DNA of 64,000 nt from Clusia tigrina (lineage: Eukaryota > Arthropoda > Insecta > Diptera > Clusiidae). The translations under genes were made by a program, and so were the position numbers. Location of the stretch: positions 28,576,516 to 28,640,515 of the forward strand of contig OV050030.1 in the NCBI GenBank assembly GCA_920105625.2, given 5' to 3'. Below the pieces are notes generated by a model, which had not been told where the DNA came from, did not search any database, and was given only the letters and a program-made list of their open reading frames with translations. This document shows, in pieces, positions 11,030 to 23,220 of this stretch (position 1 is the first letter of the stretch; every line of letters starts with the position of its first letter).

Positions 11030-12440
11030 GGAACGAGATAACAATAGCATCGCATATCGAAACGTTTGAATAAAATTTGATTTTAGCGATTATAATTTGT
11101 ATGCATTGTTTAATAAGTTGTCTCCTGACCACTGAAATATCTATTCCGTTAAAATTATTGATCTTATTTACAAGTTTTTCCAGTAATCAGAATCACTGGT
11201 AAGTTTTTGTTATCATATCCTTCTGATACAAATTAATAAATAGGTATATTTTTATAAAGTGTAAATTCGTGAATATACACAAAAAATTAATTGGAATAGC
11301 TTTCTCTTTGTTAAATTATGTGCTTTAGTGCGGCGGGTTGTCTTAAGGCCTTTCTTCTTATTTAATCAAGAAAAAATGTGAGAAACTTTTAAAAGGGTTC
11401 AAATGTGCGCACATAATTTGCTCTAGGGCTAAACATGGAACAAGGGATGAGAACCAGAAATAAAATTTGCCGACCAGACCACGCCGCCGCCATAGACCAA
11501 AGAAATTTGAAGTTTTTTCTTGCGTTGAACACGGAGACGCATGCGGCATAGATGCATAGCATGTTAAGTTTAAACAGCAGCATAACGAGAACATCAAAAC
11601 CTCGGGCTAAATACAAAAACAACAACAATAACAAGGAAGTCTACGACGACGCTGTCTGGTACAACTTGTACGTCTTGTGTTTATCTTTAAGCGTATAATC
11701 TTGGAAAATTGGTGAAAGTCTCTGCGAATGTGCCCCAAACACACACACTCACACTCAACTCACCCTACTGGCAGGACTAGTCGGTGTTGTTTTTGCGTCT
11801 TCCTTAGTTGGCACACGCAGAGTGTAACTTTTGGAAATTACCTTGCGATTATAGTCGCATGCTGCTACAAGTTATTGAAAAAGAGGGGGAGGAGGAGGGT
11901 TATGTGTGTGCGGTTGGGTTTTTTTACTTATCAACGTAGTGCGGTTTGTGTGGTTGCTGCTTATACAACTTTATTATAGGATATGTCCCCGAGGAACAGC
12001 AAGCACCATGCAACAAAAATACCACCCCATCACGAAGGGTCTTTGGCTCTTTCACTCACCTATGTCTGCTGGGGCTGTTATAATTGTCTTTGCTGGCGGC
12101 GTCATGGTAAAAGTATACAAACAAAAAAATTGTATTAACTTGAATTATTTAATATTAGTCACGTTGCTGCACGCTTTGTTGGTGTTGTTTACGTTTTGTA
12201 CAATTCGACAATAATAAAAGTTGCACAAGAAAAAATTGAATTAAAATTTTCCCTAATTCAATTTCGTTTTCCCAAACAGAAATTTAATAAATTCATTATG
12301 AAGCTTTCCAATTTGTCCATGTTTAGATTGTAGCAATTTTATTAAATAGAAAACAAATTTTAGCAATGAATAATGAGTAAGTGTGGTTTAAATATAAGAA
12401 ATAAAAAGAAAAAAATTAGAATAGTGTAAGAAGAAAATTT
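11030..12440. other. no recognisable gene
   Basis: Contains overlapping frames at 11358-11634 (minus) and 11728-12214 (plus) in a slightly more GC-rich stretch with CA-rich text (11735-11765). None has a recognisable domain. Confidence 0.45.
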
Positions 12441-12447
12441 AAAAAAA
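12441..12447 (-). terminator. Pol III T-run terminator of tRNA-Glu(CTC)
   Basis: Seven A on the plus strand read as T7 on the transcribed strand just beyond the tRNA 3' end. Confidence 0.85.
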
Positions 12448-12451
12448 GAAT

Positions 12452-12523
12452 TTCCCATACCGGGAATCGAACCCGGGCCTTCCGGGTGAGAGCCGGATAT
12501 CCTAACCACTAGACAATATGGGA
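12452..12523 (-). tRNA. tRNA-Glu-CTC: tRNA-Glu (anticodon CTC)
   Basis: A 72-nt cloverleaf on the minus strand with the same acceptor stem as the other two copies. The anticodon stem is TCCGG/CCGGA with loop CTCTCAC (anticodon CTC, decoding GAG). The T arm GGGTTCGATTCCC is an intact B box and the D arm TAGTGGTTAGGATA an intact A box. It differs from the TTC copy at several paired positions with compensation preserved. It is followed by seven T on its strand (12441-12447), four bases after the mature end. Looks functional. Confidence 0.97.
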
Positions 12524-12733
12524 CCGTTGAGATACTGTGATTATAACTACATTTATGACCTTCGATACTATTTAATCATTCTTTATTTGAGGAACGCTGG
12601 AAAAATCCCAAGGGTGACCATATTATTTTTAAAAATTTATTTTAATTTTTGTGAGAAAGCCATTTACTTCTTTTTTTATTTAACCAGATTTATATAATAA
12701 TGAATTAAAATATAAATAAAATATATAAAAAAG

Positions 12734-13038
<305 letters not shown>

Positions 13039-16000
13039 AAAACTTAGAAACACTAGCAACTGAGGTTTTCAGATGCGAGAGATAATTAAAACCAGATCGT
13101 GGACGAAACGCTACTTATATGCATGAATAATCCAATTCATTTTCTTTGATGGCACAGCGTTTCTACAAAAAATACTCCAAGGAGCTAAAACGATAAGATT
13201 TCAAAAATATAGAGAATAAACAAAAATTAAAATGGAAATTATAATATAAAATAATTGAAATTTATAATAAAATGTCAATTATAACTAAGTAACAATTAAT
13301 ATAATATACTAATATTAACTATTTAAATTTAAAATTAGAAGTTTCCGAATTTCTTTAAATTTGTTTAGATGGAAAATATATTTTACTTCGTACTTCTCCT
13401 TTTCTTCACTAGTTTTCAATTATTTCTTATATATAACGATCATTTATTTGTTATGTAGTGAATTTGAATGGCTGAGGTAGGACTACTTGCGATAAACGTA
13501 AAAAAATATTCTTCGGTTGTTTCAAGATTGTGTTTCACATAGACTTCCAGTAAAACGCATTAATATAATTTTTATATTTATAATTTAAATTTATTATATT
13601 TAAAAAAGGCATTGCTGTCTAAGAAATGTGATTTCCTAAGCATTGAGAAGAAAATTACAAATTTTTATATACAATTTAATATGAGATCCATATGAACAAT
13701 AATTAGGACCATCTTCTTTACATATAAAAAAAAATTAGTTCAGTAATTTGCAACCTTTTTTCATCTAGTTCACAACTCAACTTTGGCTCTTTACCACTGC
13801 TGCTGGCAGCCTCTTTAGCATTACCAAAATATAAGAGTTAGAGGATAGTTGCTTAAAAACGATTTTAGCTGATTTTCAAATATGTTCACTTTCTACTTTT
13901 TTCACTTCCCAATACTTGTCACAACACAATTTTTAATGTGTTTTTTCCTTTTAGTTATTATACTATTTTTAACCCTTGAGCGTAGCTAGTTTAACATAAT
14001 ACGGATGGTCACCTACACTCTTCGCCTTTAAATTTACTTCCATACTGGGTGTGGTGGGTGTGGTGGGTTTGGTGTTGATATTGAAATTCACCTATTTGCA
14101 ATGTTGCTGTTTATAGCTTTAGCACGCGGTTGTGGTGTGTTTAATTTGTGCTGCTTATACATATATTTTGGCGGTAGTTTGGATGGATTGAATATTTATG
14201 AGGGAAACTATTTTCTGTATTTATCATATCAAAACACACTCAAAAATAAATATTAGGTAAGTTTTTTAAAAATAGTATTAACGATTTTTTAAAAATTATA
14301 TAATTGTTATTTTTTTAATAATAAAAATGTATTTCTTTTAAATAATATATGTATATATATATTTTTTTTTATACTAGCTATTAATTCATTGTTAATGACA
14401 CAAGCCCTTGATCTATTTCAGCAATTTGACAAAATAAATGAATAAACAAATTGATATCTTAAGTTATAAGAAAAAAAAAACAAATATTACGCCCATTTAG
14501 TAAAACAATTAAATAATATAAACAAATGTGTGCATATTTGTATATATAGATATACACTTAGATGCACAGGTATTATGAATTTTGTGATTAATAATTAATT
14601 TTTGATTGAATGATTTTTGCAGGACACAAGTGAAACCGCAGCGATCATAGAATCAGGAAGATACTAAAAATTTTACGAATGCTTATATTCAACTTATAAT
14701 AAAATGATACATTTATGAAAAAATACTTTTTTGAAATTTAGTTGCCATTATTCAGAACGAAATGAAGATTCTTAGAATATTTTATCAAAGAGTTCCTGAT
14801 TTTTTTTAATCAACAGGTATAATATAATATCAAATCTAACATTTCATAACTGTTTCTTTCTATGATCTTTCTCTTTAACTAAGGTCGTAAAATGCCTTAA
14901 ACTTTAAGCGAAGAAGTGGTGTTAACAATCTTGTACACTTGTATTTTGACGAAATCATTTCAAATATTTCTTTGCGGAAAAATACGCGTTATCTGACTTG
15001 AATATTACTGGCTCTGACATAGTTTGCATAATAATTAATAATATTCTTTGTTATAGCAGTGAAGTGGAATCTCATCTAATCAATGGCCACACGATTTACG
15101 TGCCCGCGGCAAATGTGCACTTTACTTCATATTTTCACATTGTTGTTTAAGTGGAAAATTACCATTAAAAAAGGCGATAACTGGTAACAGCGAGAGGAAA
15201 AACCAACCAAGCCCAACAAGAGTTTCCCCATACACAAAAGCAAATGCAATTGCCACAATATTCAATTCCGGGAATAAGCGCAAGGAGCCGCAAAACGTGA
15301 ACCGTGGTCGTTAGCATTTTGACCAGACGACCAACAAAAACCCAACCAACGACCGGCTACTAGGCCTTTTTAGTGCACCAACTGACCAACTGATAAACCC
15401 CCCTTACCCGTACTAACCACACCCGCGAAGAGAACTCACGAAAGCCGCTATTAATGATGGATGTGCATGCAATTGGTTTTTTTTTTTTTTTTGCTGAACG
15501 TTTCGCTTTTTACCAGCGTTTGCCTGAAATAGTGAACGAGTTGAATTGTGCACGTGATTTACGTGATTGAGCTGTTGCCGTTAAGGGCTACTCCTAATGG
15601 ATTTTCGAGGAAATGCACTCAACGATAAATTCTTCCTCCCTCATAATTTTCATTTCACGATTTTGTGGCTTACATAAATTTAATTTAATCAAACATCCAT
15701 AATGAAACTAGTTGTGGAAATGTGGGTCAGGTAGAAGTGTAACGAGAAATGATAAAATGTAGAAAGGCATTGAAATTGACGGAAGAAGTTGTTTTCCTCT
15801 TTGGTTATTATTTTATGATAAATCAAGTTTTTGTACAAATTCATAAATGGTTGTATGCAAAGTGTGGGAGGAGGGTCGATGGAAAAGCAAAATATTCAAA
15901 ACGAACAGTTTTGCATCAAACGTCAAAGTTGTATGTATGACTTTAAGATAATAACCTTATCATTGATTTCCACCTGTTCTCCAACGGCATTTGGAACTAC

Positions 16001-17437
16001 GGGCAAAAACATGTTAGTAAGTAACAGTCATCTTCGAAGACATCTTCAAGCTCTGCCTTGTGTGATGGATGTCCATAGTGGTGGTTGAAGACCGTTTCAC
16101 ACAAATTATCCATTCGACTTGCAATACTACTGGCTGAAACGTCTTTGTTTACGGGCCAAATATTTGTCTTGCTGACCGTACTCATGTCATTCAAACAACA
16201 GTATGTGGAGCGGGAGGACATTTTTATATTTTCTCTTAATTCTCACGCTCTCCCTCTAATAAGCTTTCCCCCTTTATTTGCATCTCTTTTAAATTATAGA
16301 TAAATAATTGCATGTTGACTATTCCGTTACTGCCTATATAAACGGTTCCATTTCCGAAACATCTATGGTCTAACCCAGGGATGAGCAACCCGTGCTCCTC
16401 TACACTTCCTTGTGCGACTATTCAAACATTTTACATTTTGACATTTAAAAATTCCTAAAGTGCCCCGCAGCCTCATTTATCCTAGGAATGTTAGCTTAAT
16501 TTCTGGAAATGATGCCGACGTCGTAGATAGGCACTCAAGCCACCATATCCAAAAATGAACCATAATACAAAGCAAATAATGATTCTTGTTGGAAGCATCT
16601 ATGTCTGCGAATAATTAGTTTCCGCAATAAAATTAAAAAATAATAATCATTAAATCACCGATCACCTGTGTGCGAATTGCTGTGTCGTCTATATCTCCTA
16701 ATATATAACAAATGGTGGTAAAAAAGCAATGCTAAATTGCATATTAAATTATCTTTTCAGACAAATATCGTTCGCCGCTCTCTGATTAGTAGTTCTATTA
16801 ATGAGTTTTTTTTTTTTCTGTGAGTTTTTATACTACGCTTATTTTGTTAATAAGAGATAATTTGAGAACATGATTCCGTGTTTGTGTCAAATGGTATATG
16901 TATGTATGTATATCGTTGCTTTATACTGTATTTGGTTGTGGCACGACAGTTTTTATTTTCTAGCTGGTCCATTGTAAAAAAAAGTTTCTCCTCCCTGATC
17001 TAACAGTTGTTGTTGTATCAAAATGTCTGTAAATATTTATCTAAGCTTTTTAGCCAAGTAGTTAATACTTATTTTTATAAAATATATTTAGATTTTTCAA
17101 ATTTGTTGCTATTTATTTGCTTTAAATAATGGGTGAACGTCAAACTGATGCCCATTTTAATAATAGGGAGAATACTAAGATTTAATAATGATTTCGAGAT
17201 TACTAAGAGATTTATAAGAGAAAGAGAGAAAATTGTATGGTCGCAACCACGTGTACGTAAAATTTCTGTGCATTTCTTTTCATATCCGTTATTGGTACTT
17301 GAAGCCTTTTTGGAAGATCTTGACTAAGAAGTCTGACTGGGTTGCTCATATACCGCATATACAAATGGATGCATTCACACATTATACATAAATTCTCACA
17401 TCCATTCATCCCAATATACATCCGCATACGCGAACGT
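13039..17437. other. no recognisable gene
   Basis: A long AT-rich stretch. It has a T16 run (about 15477-15492), a TG-rich patch (14047-14072) and a moderately GC-richer block 15080-15470 with CCAAC-rich text that could be regulatory. A hAT-terminus-like CAGGGATGAGCAACCC at 16376 has only an 11-bp inverted counterpart at 17339-17349, which I did not accept as an element. Frames 15749-16303 have no domains. Confidence 0.45.
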
Positions 17438-17467
17438 CAAGATTGATAAAATATTTTATCAATCTTG
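17438..17467. repeat. 30-bp perfect palindrome
   Basis: CAAGATTGATAAAAT is followed immediately by its exact reverse complement with no loop. It lies at the edge of the TACA-rich array and about 530 bp upstream of the third tRNA-Glu gene. A protein-dimer site, a cruciform or the junction of an inverted duplication are all possible. Confidence 0.9.
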
Positions 17468-17890
17468 CGCGTACTTAAATCCATGTACACATATATCCAT
17501 ACATATACATATATATACGTATGTATGTACATACATGCAAACATAAAATGATTTACATATATACAAAGGTATATCCAATAAAATATATACATACATATAT
17601 CCAATAATGTACGTACATAAATCCATTCAATAATATACATGCATCCATATCTGCAATAATGTACATATATGTATACATATATATCTACAATATATACATA
17701 CATACATCCATTCAATAATATACATGTATCCATATCTACAATAATTTACATATACATATCCATATCTACAATAATATACATACATTCATTCATAATATGC
17801 ATACATCCATATCTACAATAATATACATATAATAATATACATACAATAATATACATAAAATTATATACATACATTACATATAACACTAAG
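17468..17890. repeat. compound TACA/ATCC/CAATAAT minisatellite-microsatellite array
   Basis: Degenerate repeats built from ATACATACAT, ATCCATATCTACAATAAT and ATCCATTCAATAAT, with the longer phrase recurring about every 50-60 bp (about 17645, 17730, 17760, 17805). Frames through it (17437-17733 minus) encode only I/Y/C/M-rich text. Confidence 0.85.
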
Positions 17891-17998
17891 TTTCAAAATA
17901 TATTTTTTTCTTTTATAAATAAATAATTCACTCTTTTTAGGTTTTTAATTCATCAAACATCCATATATGAATCAGTTACAGAAGCCGTTATTCACCAA

Positions 17999-18070
17999 TC
18001 CCATATTGTCTAGTGGTTAGGATACCCGGCTCTCACCCGGGAGGCCCGGGTTCAATTCCCGGTATGGGAA
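17999..18070 (+). tRNA. tRNA-Glu-CTC: tRNA-Glu (anticodon CTC), plus strand
   Basis: A 72-nt cloverleaf on the plus strand. The acceptor stem and discriminator are identical to the other copies. The anticodon stem is strengthened to CCCGG/CCGGG around loop CTCTCAC (anticodon CTC). The T loop has one difference from the minus-strand CTC copy (GGTTCAATTCC instead of GGTTCGATTCC), still an acceptable B box. Terminated by T8 at 18072-18079. Probably functional; the T-loop change makes it slightly less certain than the others. Confidence 0.95.
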
Positions 18071-18071
18071 A

Positions 18072-18079
18072 TTTTTTTT
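18072..18079 (+). terminator. Pol III T-run terminator of the plus-strand tRNA-Glu(CTC)
   Basis: A T8 run begins two bases after the mature tRNA end and a second T run follows. Confidence 0.85.
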
Positions 18080-19024
18080 CTACTTTTTTTTTTTGAAATG
18101 GATTTGTTTTTTGCATATATATAATATATTTTGTTTTTATAATACGTACAATGTACATAAACTGGGTTTGTAATGCAAATTGCATGCGTTAATAAAGAGG
18201 ATACATTTTTCTTTTGGTGCTTATGCACACACAGAAGAGACATCCTTATATGAAATTACTTCCCGAACATCAAACAAAAAGCATTTACAAAATAGCCTAG
18301 AAAGATGCAGTTTGCAGATGTCCTGTTTAATCCTTTATAAATCTTAACTCATTTCTGCTGAAGGGTTAAATTTCCATTTACCCTTTGTTGACACGTAAAC
18401 CTTAAATGTAGTGAATTGCATTTTCATTTATGGGAGATTAAATTATCGCTCTACGCGAATTTTTACAAGTGAATGGCCTGTAAGGAATGTACCGCCTCCC
18501 AGTCCGCCTGCCTGCCCATGAGGTGTTCGCTTGGAAAATGCAATAGAGGCGCATGTGACACGCAAAAATATGAAAAAAAGTAAAAATAGAAATACGCTTA
18601 AAAGCATTTTTTTGAGAACGGCGCCATTGCATGCCATGAGGAAAATGTGTCAAAACGTGAGCAATAGATTTCAATTTTGTTAAAATTTCATGAATATAAA
18701 AGCAACAATAACAATAGAAACAACAATAGCAACAATAACAGGAACAACAAAGTATGCAATGAAAGTAAAAATTGTACCGCGTGCCTCAGTGAAATACAAA
18801 GCCAAAGAACATGCTAGTAGAGTCGCATTCGCATGCGTGAGAGCGTGAGTGCATGTATGTATGGGGTCGTGTGAGTGGGTGTTAAGTAAGTACGCCTTAT
18901 TCGCGTTCACAAAGAACGAGCATTCAATCGCAAACGCCAACCGAAACCTCAGCCCTGTACAGTACTTCCACCAGATAAGAAAATGTTGCTTTCTTGAATT
19001 TTAAAAATGGATTTTAAATACATA
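18080..19024. other. no recognisable gene
   Basis: AT-rich, with CAACAATA-type runs at 18700-18750 and a GTGAGTG-rich patch at 18830-18890. Short frames on the minus strand have no domains. Confidence 0.45.
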
Positions 19025-20312
19025 CGAGGGCGGATTGATATTGAAGATACCTAAGTAGGAAAAAAACATTTTTTTTTTTCAAAAACCATTTATTTCTCAA
19101 CATAGTCTCCTTTTACTTCGACACACTTAGTAAGACGATATTCCAACTTTTTTATACCATCTGAATAATACGATTTCGGGAACCCCTCAAAATACGCGTT
19201 AGTTTCGATAATCACTTCTTCGTTGGAGATGAATCTTTTTCCTGCGAGCCATTTTTTCAAGTTTGGAAACAGTAAAAACTCACTAGGAGCTAAATCTGGA
19301 CTATAAGGTGGATGATTAACCAATTCGAAGTCTATTTCACGCAATTTTAGCATCGTATCTAATGCTGTGTGAACCGGTGCGTTGTCTTGAAGAAAGAGCA
19401 TTTTTTTCTTCTTTAAATGTGGTCGTTTTTCCTTGATTGCATCAATCAATTGATCCAATAATGCACGATAATACTTTCCTGTGATTGTGGATCCTTTTTC
19501 AAGATAATCCATGAGCAATATTCCGTCTGCATCCCAAAATACAGTGGCCATAACCTTGCCAGCCGATTTCACTGCCTTCGCCTTCTTCGGAGCACTTCCA
19601 CCAGCTTCCACCCATTGTTTCGATTGATTTTTGGTTTCAGGTGTGTAGTGGTGGACCCACGTTTTATCAACAGTTATTAATCGATGCCAAAAATCAACAG
19701 GATTACGCTTTACCATGTCCAAACACCGCTGTGAAGTGGTCTGTCGAACTCGTTTTTGTTCGACACTGAGCAAACGCGGCACCCGTCTTGCCGATAGCTT
19801 TTTCATATGCAAATGTTCATGCAAAATTTTGAACACACGTTCATATGATATGTTTACCATTGCAACAATCTCACGCAAATTGACTCAGCGATCATTCATA
19901 ACGATATCGAGGATTTTTTTGATATTTTCTTCAGTAGCCACCTCTTTTGGCGTTCCTGTTGATGGTATTGTTACAGTGCTTGTTCGGCTGCGTTTAAATT
20001 CAGCAATCCAATATTTTACCATGTAATCTGACGGAGCAGACTCACCGTAATGTTTATCGAGCTTTTCTTTTGTCTCTTTCGCCGTTGCCCTTCCAAATAA
20101 TAGTATTTAATCACTGCACGAAATTCGTTTTTTTCCATTTTTCAAGAAACACAAAAGTTGCTTACTTCAAACGACTACAACAAATAAACTAATCGATGAA
20201 TTTGGGTGAAATTTTAACAGCTGACGTTTGACAGATCGCAATTTCTAAAAAAAAGTTTTTGTGTTTGTGCTGCCATCTAGCGCTAGGTAGCTTCAATATC
20301 AATCCGCTCTCG
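19025..20312 (-). mobile_element. mariner-family DNA transposon, full length, inactive
   Basis: A 1288-bp element flanked by TA on both sides (19023-19024 and 20313-20314), the mariner target duplication. The ends form an inverted repeat of about 30 bp: CGAGGGCGGATTGATATTGAAG on the left, with single-base differences on the right. It contains one transposase gene on the minus strand (see next entry). Element length and terminal structure are ordinary for mariner. Subfamily is uncertain; the terminal bases and the HHYTPE and EKGSTITGKYY-type residues recall irritans/mellifera-like lineages. Confidence 0.95.
19090..20138 (-). pseudogene. mariner transposase, frameshifted and stopped
   Basis: The transposase would bind the terminal repeats and cut and paste the element. 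The natural start is ATG at 20138-20136 (MEKNEFRAVIKYY), giving a frame of about 345 codons, normal for mariner. A one-base frameshift near 20095 and an in-frame TGA at 19887-19885 separate the N-terminal helix-turn-helix half from the catalytic half. From 19884 the frame is open for 264 codons and shows the catalytic block TVDKTWVHHYTPE, the second aspartate in FLQDNAPVHTA and YSPDLAPSEF. The third acidic residue, 34 residues after the second, is E (codon 19281-19279) instead of the mariner D. The usual tryptophan of the WVP(H/R) linker motif is R (ARRVPRLL), a CGG codon. It ends with DYVEK and a stop, 65 bp from the element end. Inactive by several independent lesions. Confidence 0.95.
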
Positions 20313-21272
20313 TACCTTGGGTATGAATTCTCGAATCAAAAGTAACCTATCTACATGGATCACAATCGCATAAATGTAAGATAATTGAACTATGTATTAC
20401 GAAAATTAGATTTAGCTATCACTGAATTGTGTCGAGTATTAAAAAAAACTCTTCTTTGGTAATTTAGATTTAATTTTAGTAACTTAATCTAACAGGAGTT
20501 CAAATATGTACCAAAGTTTGATGCACTACTATATTTAAATGAACTTTGTATTCGTTTATAGAAATGCTCCAACTAAGAAAAACCTACACGGATGCATCAC
20601 ACCCTTGTAAAGCTTCAATTTTTTTCATAATTGGGAAACTCTGCTGGAAGTTTCAACTTGCCCGAACATTATTTTTAGTTAATAGTTCGAATCACTGGCT
20701 TGTAGCGATAAAACCAAAACTCTTGGTTGATAATTTAGCTTTAGCATTGCTTTCATAAACAAGCAGATACCATACCAGAGTTTCAGAACCTGCAACTCAA
20801 TAGAAAAATGATAAATTTTTTGCTATATGTGAACATGTTTCTTACAAAATATCTAAGATATATTGTTATTGTGTATTGTGCATAGTCTCTGAATAATGTC
20901 AACTTGAACGGCAAAAAGTGTAAAAAGTGGTTGAGTGAGATACGATTGTTTTGATTATTCAATGGAATATTTATAAATATTCCATGCAAAACTTCTAAGA
21001 TAAGATGTTGCTAGTTAACATTTTCTCAAAAAGAAATCTTTGCTGCTTTTACTTCACTACTGAACTGCACCAAGTCGTATACAATTTTGTTTGCTTACAA
21101 CACATTCGAAAAGGTAGGCGATTAGTGCAAAGAAGAGAGATTAGTGCATCATTGAAGACTCCTGATAGTATGAGAGAAAGAGACTACATCACTTATAGAA
21201 TTAGAGCGAACAAATACAAATTGAGTGTCTGTACTCCGATGAAAACTTAATGGATAAGGATGAAATCAGACC
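20313..21272. other. no recognisable gene; 24-bp palindrome inside
   Basis: AT-rich flank of the mariner. Apart from the palindrome at 20962-20985 nothing is supported. The last 150 bp may belong to the decayed retroelement that follows. Confidence 0.4.
20962..20985. repeat. 24-bp perfect palindrome
   Basis: ATGGAATATTTA is followed directly by its reverse complement. In AT-rich DNA this may be chance or a small hairpin. Confidence 0.85.
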
Positions 21273-22205
21273 AAATACCTCGGAGTCATATTTGATATAA
21301 AGTTATTGTGGAAGGCTCCACGGACAGGAAACACGAAGAGGGCTATAGCTTCCTCAATGATATGCAGAAGGCCTGCCGATAAATCTTGAGGATGTAACCC
21401 AAAAATCGTTCGTTGAATGAATACCATTATGGTGAGACCAATCATCACCTATGGTCCTGTAGCTTGGTCGAAATCTGCGGTAGTAAAGCACTACGCCTTG
21501 CCTGTCTTGTTATCACTTGGAACTATGTGCACCTGTCCAATGGCAGCAATGGAAGTTATACTAGATCTAACACCCTATTACATCTAGTAAGACAAGACTC
21601 CGCTAGGAAACCTCTTAGCAGAATACAAAAATTACTCTGAGGGAATCAAATTACACCCAAAATATATGGGGTCATATTCATCTCAAGAATACGGTACACT
21701 AAAAATAAATAAGGATTTATGCTAAGAAGATTCTTCTTTGTACACAAATACAGTACAAAGTAAGTTCCAAAAAAGAGTGGAAAGGTCTAACTGAAATGTA
21801 TAAAATTAGAGAAACTCCCTCTTATAGTTTACAGACGGTTCTATGGCAATGGACGAACTGGGGCAGGAGTGTTTGGGCCAAGAACCAACTACTGGGAACC
21901 AATGGGTTCTTTCCCAAGCATTTTTCAAGGCGAGATAAACGTTATCGAAAAATGTGCCCAGAAGTATCGGGGAAAACGTAATGAAACTATCCGAAAGTCA
22001 AGTAGCAACAAAAAGTTTTAGCTCACTCTTGGGGAGCTCTAAACTTGTAAGGGACTGTTTTGATTGAAATGAACTCCCTAGCCAGTATCAACTAGCTATC
22101 TTTAATATGGGTACCAGGCCACATACGAGATGAGGGAAATGAGAAGGATTATAGCTTAGCAAGGAAAGCTGCGGTCTCTCAGTTCAACGGCGCTGAACGC
22201 TTCTG
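21273..22205 (+). mobile_element. decayed non-LTR ORF2 fragment: RT thumb and RNase H
   Basis: Reading from 21273 the plus strand gives KYLGVIFDIKLLWKAPRTG, the conserved segment after the RT palm, then MVRPIITYGPVAWSKSA (21428-21478) with two in-frame TGA codons. RNase H begins with FTDGS (21828-21842), shifts frame, continues GAGVFGPRTNYWEPMGSF and FPSIFQGEINVIEK, and ends with LIWVPGHIRDEGNEKDYSLA (22102-22161). The order is that of I/LOA-type ORF2 proteins. The coding frame is lost at least four times. Confidence 0.75.
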
Positions 22206-22884
22206 TGTATTATTATCCATTGGACGCCAGCTGAAGAAATGACATATACGTGTTGCCTCGCCTTAATCAAGGATAAGTAAAATTTGTGAAATCGGCGGCT
22301 GCGCTAACCTATGCCAGTGCATTATTTTAATGTGATCAAAGTACTGTGCTCCGGCTTAAATCTGCACCTGCCTGACAACACCGCATGTTGACGTGGGAGT
22401 GTCTGCCCACCAGTAAACCTCCCACATTTACACAAGTGCGACGCTACTTTCTGGTTATGTTTGAGGTTGAAAAAGAATAAAGCACAAAAACAACAAAAAC
22501 TAAAAAAAAATGCAATTTAAGCACAAATCGTGGCTGATGGTAAAACGCAACGGACCTACCCCATCGCTTCACAGGACATCACAATGCTGTACCGCAACAC
22601 CACACCACCACAACATTCACACACACTCACACAGCAGGATTTAGGTCTAGTAACGCTCTTATCGCAGAGTTGCATTCCCGAGCAGCAAAATCTTTGCATT
22701 TTTTTTGTTGGATCTCGCATAATAACTGTACTTGGAGTGCTTTTCCGTGTTTGTTTTTGCAAGTTGTATGGCTGTGTGACGGCCTCCCAATTGGAAAATA
22801 ATGACGCCACATTGTGAAACTTATTGAAGACGAGAGCCAAGAATATTCTGGATTCTAAACGAATAAAATGTGTTATTCTGGGTT
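22206..22884. other. ~680 bp of unrelated sequence splitting a retroelement
   Basis: Separates the RNase H part from the C-terminal part of what looks like the same non-LTR copy. Contains CAAAAACAAC and CACACACTCACAC runs and frames on both strands (22530-22817 plus, 22556-22840 minus) without recognisable domains. It may be an insertion, but no terminal repeats or target duplication are visible. Confidence 0.4.
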
Positions 22885-23220
22885 CTAATTAGAATGTCTC
22901 GGAGGTTATTACCAGTAATCACTGGAGTTTTGAGTGGTCACTGTATACTCAAGATCCATTTAAATAAGTTGGGTGTTGCACCAGATGCCATCCGTGGACT
23001 CTAAGAAAATTATGAAACCTTACTACAACTGATCACAGATTGTGGAACTCTAGTATACAAAACTCATAAATGTTTTGAAAAATACATAGTGGATATGAGA
23101 AAAATGCTTCGACTTGATCCCTCTAAAGTAAATAAGTTCAGGTTTGAAAAAAATCAGTAGAAGAGCTGGCCTCATCCTTTAAGTAACCCGGGGCATCACA
23201 ATAGATTTTTTAGTCCGTTG
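22885..23220 (+). mobile_element. C-terminal ORF2 fragment of a decayed non-LTR retrotransposon
   Basis: The plus strand reads LLPVITGVLSGHCILKIHLN followed by KLGVAPDAI and, after a stop, ENYETL. This is the segment preceding the Cys/His motif in the C-terminal region of LOA/R1-type ORF2 proteins (compare TLIGALTGHCLIGNHARRMG at 44.3 kb). Probably the continuation of the fragment ending at 22205. Sequence to about 23220 may be its 3' untranslated tail. Confidence 0.6.

Noticed and set aside
16376..17357. hAT-like element with CAGGGATGAGCAACCC terminus
   Set aside because: Only 11 bp (ATGAGCAACCC) recur inverted at the other side, no 8-bp target duplication is found and there is no transposase text.
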